In this document: positions 1 to 8,669 of the stretch, piece after piece
Layout: every line of letters begins with the position of its first letter
How positions within the stretch are numbered: the stretch's first letter is position 1
Source: Anaerolineales bacterium
GTDB taxonomy: Bacteria > Chloroflexota > Anaerolineae > Anaerolineales > Villigracilaceae
Direction of reading: 5' to 3'
DNA length: 64,000 bases
Assembly (NCBI GenBank): GCA_015075275.1
Contig: JABTUU010000001.1
Span: 186,001-250,000, forward strand
Notes under the pieces: model-generated
The model's input: the letters and a program-made list of their open reading frames with translations, nothing else
Databases searched by the model: none
What the model was told of the DNA's origin: nothing
Position numbers and translations under genes: made by a program

Positions 1-265
1 TCAATTTGACGCCGAAGGTATAACCGAAGATGCGGCTGATGAAATAATATCCCCATACTTTGAGCCATTGCGGTTGGACGTCTTCGCCGCTGTGCTGTTT
101 CCATTCGCGATAATGGCGCAGTTCGTCCTGCGCAATGCGTCTTAAGATGGCGGCGTTCTCGGCGGACTTGATCTTATCCGCCAATTTATTGTAAATTTGA
201 TATTCTGTAATTTCCGCTTGTTGAAAATCTAGAATGAGTTTCCGAACGTCCTCGGTTAGTTGCAT
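1..265 (-). CDS. Ferritin-like / CCC1 (VIT1) family protein, 5' part only
   Basis: The minus-strand frame from ATG at 265 stays open to the window edge, giving 88 residues of an incomplete protein. The N-terminus has rubrerythrin-like helices with E-x-x-Y and the D-E-L-R-H-Y metal-ligand motif (about residues 52-57), then a W-rich stretch leading into a first membrane helix (YYFISRIFGYTFGVKL). This layout is known from proteins in which a ferritin-like domain precedes a CCC1/VIT1 iron or manganese transporter domain; the transporter part would lie outside the window. AGGAGG precedes the ATG. The gene diverges from the cyclase gene across a 119 bp AT-rich gap holding TATAAT-like boxes. Confidence 0.75.
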   Translation of the reverse strand, partial: MQLTEDVRKLILDFQQAEITEYQIYNKLADKIKSAENAAILRRIAQDELRHYREWKQHSGEDVQPQWLKVWGYYFISRIFGYTFGVKL

Positions 266-384
266 ATCTGCCTCCTTATAATTATTTGCGTTATTTGATT
301 ATACGTCATTCTATGGGATAATTATCGCGCTTCTCGTCGCGCTCGCGCGCGGGCGGAAGGACGAAAGGTTAGAAAGATAGCGCT

Positions 385-3300
385 GTGAGCCAATTGGATT
401 CTAACTCGACGCTGGCGGATGTGCTTGGCAGTTATGTGCCGAAACTTATCCATAAATACGTCATCGCGCATCCGACGCCCATTGACGAGCCTGTAACGGA
501 GAAATTTCAGGCGGCAGTTCTGTTTGCCGATATTTCGGGCTTTACTTTGCTGACTGAACGCCTCGCCGAACGCGGACCTTCCGGCGTTGAGTCTCTTGCG
601 CGCATCCTCAACGAATACTTCGGCCGTTTGATAGATATCGTTCATGATTATGACGGCGATGTGGTGAAATTTGCCGGCGATGCGGTTGTTGCGGTGTGGA
701 CCGTCGCTTCGAGCGAAGAGGCGACCGACGCGCTTTCCTTGGATGACCAGCGGCGCCGAACGTTGCGCGCCGCTGAATGCGCGCTCAAAATCCGTGCGGA
801 ACTCACGCATTACAAGACAGAAAATCTTGACCTTTATCTTAAACTTGCAGTGAGCGCAGGCAATATCGTTGCGGCGCACATAGGGGGTGAGTTTAATCGC
901 TGGGAGCTCCTTCTGACCGGCAACCCGCTGGTGGAAGTGGGCATTGCTAACAGCCTCGTGAAAGCGGGCGAAATTCTCGTCGCGCCTTCTGCATGGAAAT
1001 TGATCCGCAACGATTGCATCGCTGAATTGATGGAATTTGAACTGCCGGAATCGATTGCGCAGGCTGGGCGGTTGAGCGCTTTGAGGGGCGCGCCAGCCGC
1101 CGCAGCGATCGAGGCGCCGATTATTCTGAGCGGCATTGAAAACGCATTGCGGCCTTACATCCCCGGTGCGATCATTAACCGCCTAGCCGCTGGTCAAAGC
1201 GGTTGGATCGCCGAATTGCGGCGTGTGACGGTCTTGTTCATCAACTTGCCGGGTTTGAATCAAGATACAAAACTAGATGCGTCGCAACGAGTTGCGAAAA
1301 TGCTTCAACGTTCCGTCTATCGTTATGAGGGAAGCATCAATAAAATTAATGTGGATGATAAAGGCGTGACGCTGATTGCGGCGTTTGGGCTGCCGCCGTT
1401 CTCACATAAAGACGATCCTGCGCGAGGCGCGTTAGCCGCGCTCGCGATCCGCCGTGAGTTGAATGCGCTTAATGTGCGGAGCTCGATCGGCATTGCCACA
1501 GGACGGATCTTTTGCGGATCAATCGGCAATGAATCGCGGCGCGAATATGCCGCTATCGGCAATGCAGTCAACCTATCGGCACGCTTGATGTCCGTCGCAA
1601 GCTTGCAGAGCGGGTTGATCAAGGAATTCGGCGTTCCAATCTTATGCGATCGCGCGACATACGATAGCGCGAAAGACACGGTCGTATTCCAAACGCTTGC
1701 GCCGCAACCAATAAAAGGTCGAAGCGAGCTGGTTGAAGTATTTTTTCCGCTTGAGGGTAAAAAGAGCGTTATCCGTCCGAAGGCTGAACTAATCGGTCGT
1801 CGGGAGGAGAAGATAATCTTAGGGAGCGCGCTGCAAGGGTTAGAGCGCGATGCGACGAGCCGGGCGGTCATCTTGTACGGCGAAGCGGGCATTGGGAAAT
1901 CGCGTTTGTTCGAAGAATTAATTCGGCAAGCGGAAACGTTAGACCTGAGAATATTGCGCGGCGAAGGCGATGCAATTGAAAGGAATAGTCTTTATCATGC
2001 ATGGCGCGGAATCTTTCATCAAGTTCTCGGGTTGGACAAGCTCCTTGCAAAGCCTGACTTGAGCGAAGAAGACCGCCTTGAAATTCAGTCGCGAATTGAA
2101 TCTAAACTCGATGAAGCAGACGCTGGCTTAGCGCGGTACGCGCCTCTGTTAGACGTTCTTTTGCCGACTCTGATTCCTGACAATGAGTTGACCGCCGCGA
2201 TGACAAGCGAGATTCGCGCCAGCAATACGCGTGAAACTCTGGCGCGATTGCTTAATCATGTCGCTCAGCGTGCGCCGTTGTTGATCGTGATGGAGGACTT
2301 GCACTGGTTCGATTCTGCTTCGTGGGAGTTGCTGGTTGCCGTAAGGCAGAAAGTGAATCCGATTCTGCTGGCGCTTAATACCCGCCCCTTACCGGAGCCC
2401 CCGCCAAAACCATTTGAGCAGATCGTCGAAATGCCCGGAACTCAATTAGTGCGGCTCGAAGCCATGCCGTTAGACGATGTGGAAGCGGTAGTTTGCCAGC
2501 GTTTGGGGGTCAGATCTATTCCTTCCGCTATTGGGAGGATTATCCGCGAAAAATCGGAAGGCAACCCTTTCTTTGCGGAAGAACTTGCGCATACGCTTCT
2601 CAGCAGCAGGCTGATGGTTGTGGAGGGCGATGAGGCGAAGATTGGTAAACGATTCGCCGATTTTAATGATCTGGTTTTGCCCGATACGCTCCAGGCGGCT
2701 ATTACGAATCGTATTGACAGCCTCGATCCTTCGAAACAATTGGCGCTCAAAGTCGCCAGCGTGATCGGACGTATTTTTACGCTTCGACTGCTTCAAGCAA
2801 TCTACCCGATCGATTCAGATAAACCCTCTCTCCCGGTGCATATGGAGGCGTTGACGCGCCTAAATTTGACGGCGATCGAGTCGGAAACGCCCGACCTTGC
2901 CTATATTTTCAAACATGCCGTTACGCAGGAAGCGGCGTATAACCTGATGCTGTTCTCGCAGCGCCGACAGTTGCACCGCGCGATAGCGGAATGGATCGAG
3001 AAGAGCAACGAGGGGAATTTGTCGTCTTATTTTCCATTGTTGGCATATCACTGGTCGCAAGCCATCGAGCAGACTGACGCTTCGGATGATCGCTGCACGT
3101 TCGCCAAGGCAATGGAGTGTCTGGAAAAAGCGGGCGATCAAGCCATGCAAAATTTCGCTAACCGCGAGGCTGTTCAATTCTTCAAACAAGCGCTCGAGTG
3201 GGAAGCGAAGCTGCCTAAAGCGGAAAGTAAAGCCCAAACGCTTGAACGTCGAAAACGTTGCATCCGCTGGCATCGAAAGATCAGCGTAGCCTACTACGGT

Positions 3301-4647
3301 TTAGGGTTATTGCCAGACTGTAACGAGCACGTCCGCAAAGCCTTACGGCTTTTTAAACGCCCTCAGCCTGCTTCTACGATCGCCTTCGCAGTTGGGTCGC
3401 TCCCTCCGTTGTTGAAACAAATTGGGCGGCGATTCATTCCTATACAGACGGCTCGACGAGGCGGCGCGGACAAAGAACTTATGCTGGAAATGGCGCGTTT
3501 ATATGAGTTGCTCGGCAGAATCTATTTCTATTCTAACGAAGCCCTGCCGACCATGTATTGTATTTTGCATTCGTTGGATTCTGCCGAACAAGTTGGAACT
3601 TCTCCCGAGCTTGCCAACGCTTATTCGGGGATGGCGATCCTCACTGGGTTTTCCCAACTGCATTCGCTTGCGGAACGCTATGTGAGCCGCGCGCTGGCTG
3701 TTGCAGAAGAAGTGAACCAGCCTTCGAATCTGATCACGGTCAACGTGCTTACTAGCGTGTATCAGATCGCGATTGGGAAATGGGACGAAATTCGCATTAA
3801 GGCGCAACAAGCTCGTGAATTATGCGAGCAACTTGGCGACTATCGTCAATGGGGCGACGCTCTGTCCGTTCTGGCGGAGAGCGCTTTCCTTTCAGGACGT
3901 ATTGCCGAAGGGTTGGGCGTCCAAAAAACGTTGCTGGAAGATGCGCGTCGTAGAAACAGCCCGTTGCAGATCGTCTGGGGCTTAGACGGCGTAGCGTGGA
4001 ACAATATTCGGTTAGAGAACGAAGCAACCGCCATTCCGATGTTGGAGGAAGCGCTTCAAATCCTTGAGGAAATTCCGAACCAAGCCGCTTCCATTAACAC
4101 GTACGCACAACTCGCGCTGGCTCATCTACGTTTAGGCGATGAAGAAAAAGCGTTGCAGTATGCCGATGATGTTTTAAAACTGGCGGAAGGCGTTTCCCCC
4201 ACAGTCTATGCGTTATTAATCGGATTCTCCGCCGTCGCTCAGGTTTACTTTACGTTATGGGAAAAAACGTTGCGCGCGCCCCTGTCGCTAGCGCGCAAGC
4301 GCGACCTTGAAGCGTTGCAATCTTCGACGTTGAAAGCTCTGGCTTTACTCAGCGCTTATAAAAGAATATTTCCCATTGGGTTTCCATATCTGGCTTATTA
4401 TCGCGGTTGGCAGAGCTCGCTGAACGGCGACATTAAACAAGCGTTGAAATTCTGGCGCAAAGGGCTTGAAGTTGCGCAGAAATTTAACCTGCTGTATGAA
4501 GAAGGATTGCTTCGACTCAAACTTGCAGAAGCGGGCGAAAACCGTAACGCGCATATTGAAAGCGCGATTCGAATCTTTGAGACGATGGACGCGACGCGTG
4601 AATTACAGTCGGCGAAGGTGTTGTGGGGAGAGGGATCTCCAAGGTAG
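385..4647 (+). CDS. Soluble-type class III adenylate cyclase fused to AAA/STAND ATPase and TPR-like repeats
   Basis: This 1420-residue protein starts at GTG. Two cyclase homology domains (about 40-200 and 275-455) are followed by an NTPase with P-loop GEAGIGKS (499-506), a Walker-B-like segment LLIVMEDLHW, and a helical repeat region to the C-terminus. The order matches mammalian soluble adenylyl cyclase and related bacterial proteins. The first cyclase domain keeps the two metal aspartates (D49 in FADISGF, D99 in KFAGDA). The second has Asn286 at the first position and no equivalent of the second, so it is probably the degenerate partner, as in human sAC. Likely cytoplasmic cAMP synthesis in response to an intracellular cue; bicarbonate sensing is inference only. 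Confidence 0.9.
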   Translation: MSQLDSNSTLADVLGSYVPKLIHKYVIAHPTPIDEPVTEKFQAAVLFADISGFTLLTERLAERGPSGVESLARILNEYFGRLIDIVHDYDGDVVKFAGDAVVAVWTVASSEEATDALSLDDQRRRTLRAAECALKIRAELTHYKTENLDLYLKLAVSAGNIVAAHIGGEFNRWELLLTGNPLVEVGIANSLVKAGEILVAPSAWKLIRNDCIAELMEFELPESIAQAGRLSALRGAPAAAAIEAPIILSGIENALRPYIPGAIINRLAAGQSGWIAELRRVTVLFINLPGLNQDTKLDASQRVAKMLQRSVYRYEGSINKINVDDKGVTLIAAFGLPPFSHKDDPARGALAALAIRRELNALNVRSSIGIATGRIFCGSIGNESRREYAAIGNAVNLSARLMSVASLQSGLIKEFGVPILCDRATYDSAKDTVVFQTLAPQPIKGRSELVEVFFPLEGKKSVIRPKAELIGRREEKIILGSALQGLERDATSRAVILYGEAGIGKSRLFEELIRQAETLDLRILRGEGDAIERNSLYHAWRGIFHQVLGLDKLLAKPDLSEEDRLEIQSRIESKLDEADAGLARYAPLLDVLLPTLIPDNELTAAMTSEIRASNTRETLARLLNHVAQRAPLLIVMEDLHWFDSASWELLVAVRQKVNPILLALNTRPLPEPPPKPFEQIVEMPGTQLVRLEAMPLDDVEAVVCQRLGVRSIPSAIGRIIREKSEGNPFFAEELAHTLLSSRLMVVEGDEAKIGKRFADFNDLVLPDTLQAAITNRIDSLDPSKQLALKVASVIGRIFTLRLLQAIYPIDSDKPSLPVHMEALTRLNLTAIESETPDLAYIFKHAVTQEAAYNLMLFSQRRQLHRAIAEWIEKSNEGNLSSYFPLLAYHWSQAIEQTDASDDRCTFAKAMECLEKAGDQAMQNFANREAVQFFKQALEWEAKLPKAESKAQTLERRKRCIRWHRKISVAYYGLGLLPDCNEHVRKALRLFKRPQPASTIAFAVGSLPPLLKQIGRRFIPIQTARRGGADKELMLEMARLYELLGRIYFYSNEALPTMYCILHSLDSAEQVGTSPELANAYSGMAILTGFSQLHSLAERYVSRALAVAEEVNQPSNLITVNVLTSVYQIAIGKWDEIRIKAQQARELCEQLGDYRQWGDALSVLAESAFLSGRIAEGLGVQKTLLEDARRRNSPLQIVWGLDGVAWNNIRLENEATAIPMLEEALQILEEIPNQAASINTYAQLALAHLRLGDEEKALQYADDVLKLAEGVSPTVYALLIGFSAVAQVYFTLWEKTLRAPLSLARKRDLEALQSSTLKALALLSAYKRIFPIGFPYLAYYRGWQSSLNGDIKQALKFWRKGLEVAQKFNLLYEEGLLRLKLAEAGENRNAHIESAIRIFETMDATRELQSAKVLWGEGSPR

Positions 4648-4668
4648 GGCGAGCAATCTACTTGTTTG

Positions 4669-5475
4669 TTATGGTGCGATAACCACGCGTACGTCGCTGG
4701 TGAATTTCTCCAAATCGTCGAGACGTTGATTAATTTTCTCCGCGTCGAGCGGAATAACCTGCGACACTACGCGCGAGGTATCCAAAACGCCTCGACGCGC
4801 CCATTCGACCAGCAGCGGCAGCTCGCTTAATAGGTGATCGTTTGAGCCGATGATCTCCGCTTCCTTTCCGATGATCTGTGTATAGGCGTTAACTGAAATT
4901 GGTTGCTGATTGAGCCCCACCATCACGGCACGACCCAAATTACCGAGGCTGTCAATCGCTTGCTCCATCGTTTTCTTCAACCCGATCATTTCGATTGCCA
5001 CATGTACGCCGCGTCCTTTCGTCAACTTACGGATTTCTTCCACTGCGTCGGCGCGACTTGCATTAATCGGGACGGCGTGATATTCGGATGCGAGTTCAAG
5101 TTTGTCTTGTTGTATATCCACGGCGTAGACTTCAACCGCGCCCATCGCTTTTGCCAACTGAACGGCGGATAGACCGAGTCCTCCCACGCCGAAAATTGCC
5201 GCAGTTTCTCCAGCGCTGATTCTGCCCTTGCGCAACGCGTGCAACGCGGTCGCTGAGGCGCACATCAACGTCGCGCCTGCTTCAAAGGGAATCTCGTCGG
5301 GCAACGAGATCGCATTCCGCGCCGGCACGGCGATAAATTCCGCGTAGCCGCCATCCACATGATGACCGAGCATCTTCACTTTGTCGCAGAATTGTTCGTC
5401 GCCGGTACTGCAAGAATAACAATCGCCGCATGTGATGTTGTAATGCAAACAGACGCGCTCGCCGATTTTGACATT
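4669..5475 (-). pseudogene. Zinc-dependent alcohol dehydrogenase, C-terminal part of a split gene
   Basis: The frame encodes the structural-zinc cysteines (TCGDCYSCSTGDEQFC), the Rossmann fold (GVGGLGLSAVQLAK) and the C-terminus of a medium-chain zinc alcohol dehydrogenase. It has no proper start: upstream the frame reads ...VKIGERVCLHYN, then a TAA stop where foreign DNA begins at about 5475. The missing N-terminus is at 6777-6998 on the same strand. Together the pieces give about 340 residues, the normal family length, with little or no loss at the junction. The gene is therefore broken by insertion, not worn down. The short TTG-initiated frame from 5448 is unlikely to make a working enzyme because the catalytic zinc site is in the other piece. 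Confidence 0.85.
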
Positions 5476-5856
5476 TTACGCCCTTACCGCCCCGCGCATA
5501 TTACGAACCAAAAGAACGCAAGCGAACATATCGGGCGCAAGATTATCCGCGTTTATTCAGTGGAATCAACGTATCACAATGACGGCTTTACCGTTCGGTA
5601 CTACTCGAAACAAATTATAACCGCCCTCGATAATGTATTCCATTCCCTAGACGGCAAGGTAATGAGCGGCGGTTATATCAGTCCCTTCATTGACGCCATC
5701 CAAACGTCCGGCGCGGACGGGAGAGGAGAGACCGATTATTTCAAATTCAAATGCTATCAGAACGGAAACTTGCATATCGAATTCAAACGGCTTGACCTGC
5801 TAAAGATTTTCAATGCCGTTGCCGGCGGCGCAAACCTGCCCTCCGGTACGTTGTAA
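5476..5856 (+). pseudogene. DUF4942-like protein, C-terminal fragment
   Basis: The open frame runs in from the antisense strand of the alcohol dehydrogenase, and family-like sequence begins at the junction. Recognisable parts are HNDGFTVRYYSKQI, the DN-x-FH-x-LDGK stretch, a GRGETDYFKFKCYQNGNLH segment and a final FKRLDLL. These resemble the C-terminal DUF4942 domain found in phage and plasmid proteins, often together with a methyltransferase domain. The N-terminal part is missing, so this is a remnant. Function of the domain is not known to me. Assignment rests on remembered family pattern. Confidence 0.6.
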
Positions 5857-5909
5857 ACATTGCTAGACATTCAGACCCATACCATCCTGTTCGACTTGAA
5901 AGGACTATC

Positions 5910-6137
5910 ATGAAAAACACCCAAAAGACTCACGGCGGCAAGCGGCGAGGAGCCGGCGCGAAGCCAACCCTCGAAGATGCGGGGGTGTTCAAAGTCTACC
6001 TTGACAGGCGCACGAATGAGATAATGCTACGCTTAGGCAAGGGTAATCGCTCGCTGGGGATACGCCTTGCGGGTGAGGTTGCAGAGTCTCTCGCCAACAG
6101 TGATATAATCCAATTCGAGCGAAAGGATCGAACATGA
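5910..6137 (+). CDS. Small basic protein, possible ribbon-helix-helix DNA-binding type
   Basis: This 75-residue protein starts with a basic GGKRRGAGAKP tract, then VFKVYLDRRTNEIMLRLGKGNRSLGIRLAGE, which looks like the short strand plus helices of Arc/MetJ-type regulators common on phages and plasmids. It has an AAAGGA ribosome site (GAAAGGACTATC then ATG) and overlaps the next gene by ATGA, so the two are translationally coupled. It belongs to the inserted fragment, not the host operon. A DNA-binding role is inference from shape and charge. Confidence 0.55.
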   Translation: MKNTQKTHGGKRRGAGAKPTLEDAGVFKVYLDRRTNEIMLRLGKGNRSLGIRLAGEVAESLANSDIIQFERKDRT

Positions 6138-6325
6138 CACAACCCAAGAATCTTAAGCGAGTCCAATTCAAAAAAGACGCGACAGCGAAGGAAATCTGGC
6201 AATATATCCGTAGGTCACAGGATAATTGGGCAAAGAAATTTCCAGATCGGGCGCACAGTCTTTACCCGACGATATATGATGAAAATGGGAATCGCATCTT
6301 ATCGCCTACGCAAAAAGCAGAATAA
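6134..6325 (+). CDS. Hypothetical 63-residue protein
   Basis: I do not recognise this protein. It is basic and hydrophilic at its N-terminus (PKNLKRVQFKKDATAKE), with WQYIRRSQDNWAKKF in the middle and no membrane segment or cysteine. Its ATG overlaps the stop of the preceding small basic protein by four bases, and a strong hairpin follows two bases after its stop. The coupling suggests the two act together, but nothing in the sequence states how. Confidence 0.5.
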   Translation: MTQPKNLKRVQFKKDATAKEIWQYIRRSQDNWAKKFPDRAHSLYPTIYDENGNRILSPTQKAE

Positions 6326-6327
6326 AA

Positions 6328-6355
6328 CAACCCCCCCCGTCAAGAACGGGGGGTT
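6328..6355. terminator. Bidirectional intrinsic terminator
   Basis: A G/C-rich hairpin (arms AACCCCCC..GT and ACGGGGGGTT, loop CAAGA) is followed by TATTTTATT on the plus strand and by TTGTTTTATT when read on the minus strand. It lies between convergent reading frames within the inserted fragment and would end both. Confidence 0.85.
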
Positions 6356-6358
6356 ATT

Positions 6359-6776
6359 TTATTCTGGATTATTCAAGTACCACTCTCTCCCACCCTCAGG
6401 CGCAACCCATTCTGGATTCGCCGTCAGCCATTCCCCGACCCAAATTTGTTCACCCTTGTCAAGATAATAGATCGCCTTTTGCCGCGTGTACACAGCGGAG
6501 GTCATGGCATCGTTGAAATCTTGAAAATTTTGACTCGCATCCAGATAGAATTGACCATCTTTATCATTTCTCCACCCGCCGACATAGACATCGGGCAAGC
6601 GAATAATACCCTCTTTCCGTTTCAGGAAATCTCCCACAATTCTCTCACCCTCTTCATCGGAAACCATTGCAGAGAATATCGGTCCGTCATTGACGGAGGA
6701 CATATACCCTGTAATCGGCTGAGTATCATCGAGCGGATCGTATGAGAATCCGTCTGGATTTTCGCGTAACATCTGC
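6359..6776 (-). pseudogene. Unrecognised accessory protein, C-terminal fragment
   Basis: The minus-strand frame encodes about 139 residues from the junction: LTQMLRENPDGFSYDPLDD, then GYMSSVNDGPIFSAMV, VYVGGWRNDKDGQFYLDASQNF and a W-rich end. The sequence upstream of the junction in this frame is antisense to the alcohol dehydrogenase, so the true N-terminus is missing. The content (W, Y, D/N-rich, no membrane helix) resembles small plasmid or phage proteins I cannot name. It is convergent with the two small genes across a shared terminator. Confidence 0.5.
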
Positions 6777-6998
6777 GTTAACTTGCGAGCCAATTTTTTC
6801 GACGACGCCCGCCACCTCATGACCCAGCGTGATCGGTAGAGGTCCCATTGTGGAACGCCCAGCGCGATAATGCGCATCAGAATGGCAAATTCCTGCCGCG
6901 CGGACGCGCACTAGGATGTCTTTTTCACCGATCGGTGGGACAGGAATCTCCTGTAGTTCCAGCGGATGACCGATTTGCGTTAAGCGTACAGCTTTCAT
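6777..6998 (-). pseudogene. Zinc-dependent alcohol dehydrogenase, N-terminal part of a split gene
   Basis: From ATG at 6998 the frame reads MKAVRLTQIGHPLELQEIPVPP, the catalytic-zinc segment GICHSDAHY and the conserved GHEVAGVVEKIGSQV, then runs into foreign sequence and stops. This is the first 74 or so residues of the same enzyme whose remainder lies at 4669-5475. The ATG overlaps the stop of the upstream PAP2 gene by ATGA, so it was the second gene of an operon. The insertion sits between the catalytic domain's first strands and the structural zinc lobe, so neither piece can be active alone. Confidence 0.85.
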
Positions 6999-7621
6999 GT
7001 AACCTCCGATGCGCTTGTATTATTTGTTTGAATACGTTTCATTCGCCATAACCCGAAGCGATAACCGACCCAAGCGTAGATCGTGCCGCCGACTACATCG
7101 AGGATGTAATGTTGATGTGTGAATAATGTGGAGAGGGAGATCATAACGTAGATGAACAGCCACAACCAACCGTATTTAGGATACCATCGGTTGAAAGAAA
7201 ACGCGAGGATGGCTGTGACGTACACGTGCGCGCTGGGAAAGGCGGCGTAATCGCCGTCCATGGCGCGTAGAAGCAGCAATAGTTTTGTAAAAATATCGGT
7301 CCCGGGCAATGGAGAATCGATAATATAGGTGGGAAAGAAATAGAACGTTAGGACACCGAGGACGCAGGTTAGCAGGAAGCCCGCGGAAAATTCGCGAAAG
7401 AGCCTTTCATCGCTTTTCAGTATCAACCAGATTCCTCCCGCGACGATGATCGGATACCAAAGAGCGTAAGGAACAGCCCAGATCGGTTGCAACGGGAATA
7501 TGTCTATAGACAGTTTGGGAATGACGCCGCCCTGCATGATACGTGTAGCAATCGAGTAGTTGAATTGAATCAGCAAGATTCCGCTGATGACGAGGATACG
7601 ATTCTTCAAGGATGGCGACAT
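6995..7621 (-). CDS. PAP2-family membrane phosphatase
   Basis: This 208-residue membrane protein has about six hydrophobic segments and the PAP2 signatures FPSAHV (motif 2) and FTHQHYILDVVGG (motif 3, with the H-x5-D core). The usual KxxxxxxRP motif 1 is not clear, as in the inositol-phosphorylceramide-synthase-like branch. PAP2 enzymes act on lipid phosphates or transfer head groups; the substrate here cannot be read from sequence. It is first in an operon with the now split alcohol dehydrogenase (4 bp overlap). Confidence 0.8.
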   Translation of the reverse strand: MSPSLKNRILVISGILLIQFNYSIATRIMQGGVIPKLSIDIFPLQPIWAVPYALWYPIIVAGGIWLILKSDERLFREFSAGFLLTCVLGVLTFYFFPTYIIDSPLPGTDIFTKLLLLLRAMDGDYAAFPSAHVYVTAILAFSFNRWYPKYGWLWLFIYVMISLSTLFTHQHYILDVVGGTIYAWVGYRFGLWRMKRIQTNNTSASEVT

Positions 7622-7649
7622 ATATAACGCCTTCTATACTGTTAATGAT

Positions 7650-8600
7650 TCAGTTGAAAGAAAGCCTGCCCCTTGCCCATTCTGCTATTTTATGGATGTC
7701 TGTCGGCGAGGTGCGGCAGCAACCGCCGATAAGTTGCGCGCCAGCCTGAAACCATGTCTTTGCCTCTTCGCTAAAGGATTGGACGGCGGGCTTGCCGTTC
7801 CAGTCATGGGCGGTCGCGTCATACTGTTCGCCCAGATTCGGATAAACCAGGATAGGCTTCTCTGTTTTCTTTTTCCCGGCGTGAATTAAGGATGAGATAT
7901 ATTGCGGCGAGGTGCAATTGATCCCAATCGCTACAATTTGTGGATTGTTGTTTAACGAGCGGACACAATCGGCAAAGAGTTGACCTTCGGCAATATGTTT
8001 CTCATCGCGCGCCGAGAAACTGAGCCAGGCGGCGGTAGCGGGGAATTCGTGCAACAGCTTGGATAGCGCTTGCGCTTCGATCAACGAGGGGATAGTCTCG
8101 AATGCGAGGATATCTGGATGGGCTTCCATCAATGCCTGCATGCGCGGGCGGTGAAAATCCATCAGGTCTTTTTCGGACAGCCCATAATTGCCGCGATATT
8201 CGGAACCGTCCGCGAGGAATGCGCCATACGGTCCGATGGACGCGGCGACGAATGGGATGGAGCGATCGTTATGATTGGCTCCGTCTGCCCAGTATTCTGT
8301 CTGTGCGTCTCGCGCAAGATGGACGGATCGTTGAAGCAGCGCGATCGCTTCCTTGCCGCTTAAGCCGTTCTTTTTAAAACCTTCAATAGTCGCTTGGTAA
8401 CTGGCGGTAATAGCGCAATCTGCGCCGGCTTTGAAATAGTCGTAATGGAGTTGTCGGATCGCGTCGGGTTGTTCCAATAGAATTTTCGCCGACCAGAGAT
8501 CGTTCTTCAGATCATAGCCGCGACGTTCAAGTTCGGTGGCGAGTGCGCCGTCTAGGACGAGGACGCGATGATTGTCGAGGACGGATGCGATGGGGTTCAT
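7650..8600 (-). CDS. mmuM: Homocysteine S-methyltransferase
   Basis: The protein starts VLDGALATELERRGYDL and has the zinc-binding cysteines GINCTSP and GGCCRTSP of the Hcy/betaine methyltransferase family. At about 316 residues it fits single-domain MmuM enzymes, which move a methyl group from S-methylmethionine or SAM to homocysteine. I chose ATG at 8600 because the upstream extension (MWYARC) lacks a ribosome site and is unlike the family. It stands alone between a membrane phosphatase gene and a small membrane protein; no SAM riboswitch is visible. Confidence 0.88.
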   Translation of the reverse strand: MNPIASVLDNHRVLVLDGALATELERRGYDLKNDLWSAKILLEQPDAIRQLHYDYFKAGADCAITASYQATIEGFKKNGLSGKEAIALLQRSVHLARDAQTEYWADGANHNDRSIPFVAASIGPYGAFLADGSEYRGNYGLSEKDLMDFHRPRMQALMEAHPDILAFETIPSLIEAQALSKLLHEFPATAAWLSFSARDEKHIAEGQLFADCVRSLNNNPQIVAIGINCTSPQYISSLIHAGKKKTEKPILVYPNLGEQYDATAHDWNGKPAVQSFSEEAKTWFQAGAQLIGGCCRTSPTDIHKIAEWARGRLSFN

Positions 8601-8622
8601 ACAACGAGCATACCACAATCAA

Positions 8623-8654
8623 AGACCTCCGAGTATTCAAAAACTCGGAGGTCT
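8623..8654. repeat. Palindromic repeat AGACCTCCGAGT, may act as terminator
   Basis: Perfect 12-base arms AGACCTCCGAGT / ACTCGGAGGTCT are separated by ATTCAAAA. It lies between two minus-strand genes, 15 bases after the stop of the upstream one. No good T-run follows in that direction, so it may be a dispersed palindrome rather than a true terminator. Confidence 0.65.
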
Positions 8655-8669
8655 GACGTTGATTCTTCT

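Larger units (their letters stand above)
5476..6776. mobile_element. 1.3 kb phage/plasmid-like DNA fragment inserted in an alcohol dehydrogenase gene
   Basis: The segment separates two parts of one alcohol dehydrogenase gene. It carries, in order, the 3' part of a DUF4942-like gene, two small ATGA-coupled genes, a strong terminator, and the 3' part of another gene read in the opposite direction. Both outer genes lack their 5' ends exactly at the junctions, so the segment is a piece of a larger accessory replicon or prophage. I found no transposase, no inverted terminal repeats and no clear target duplication. Junctions are good to about 10 bases. A chimeric assembly join is the main alternative. 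Confidence 0.7.

Noticed and set aside
5359-5475. N-terminal part of the DUF4942-like frame
   Set aside because: These codons are antisense to the alcohol dehydrogenase; family-like sequence begins only at the junction.
8623-8654. Certain terminator for the proline-tailed membrane protein gene
   Set aside because: The stem is good but the following bases are only TTTGATTGTGG; a dispersed palindrome is equally likely.
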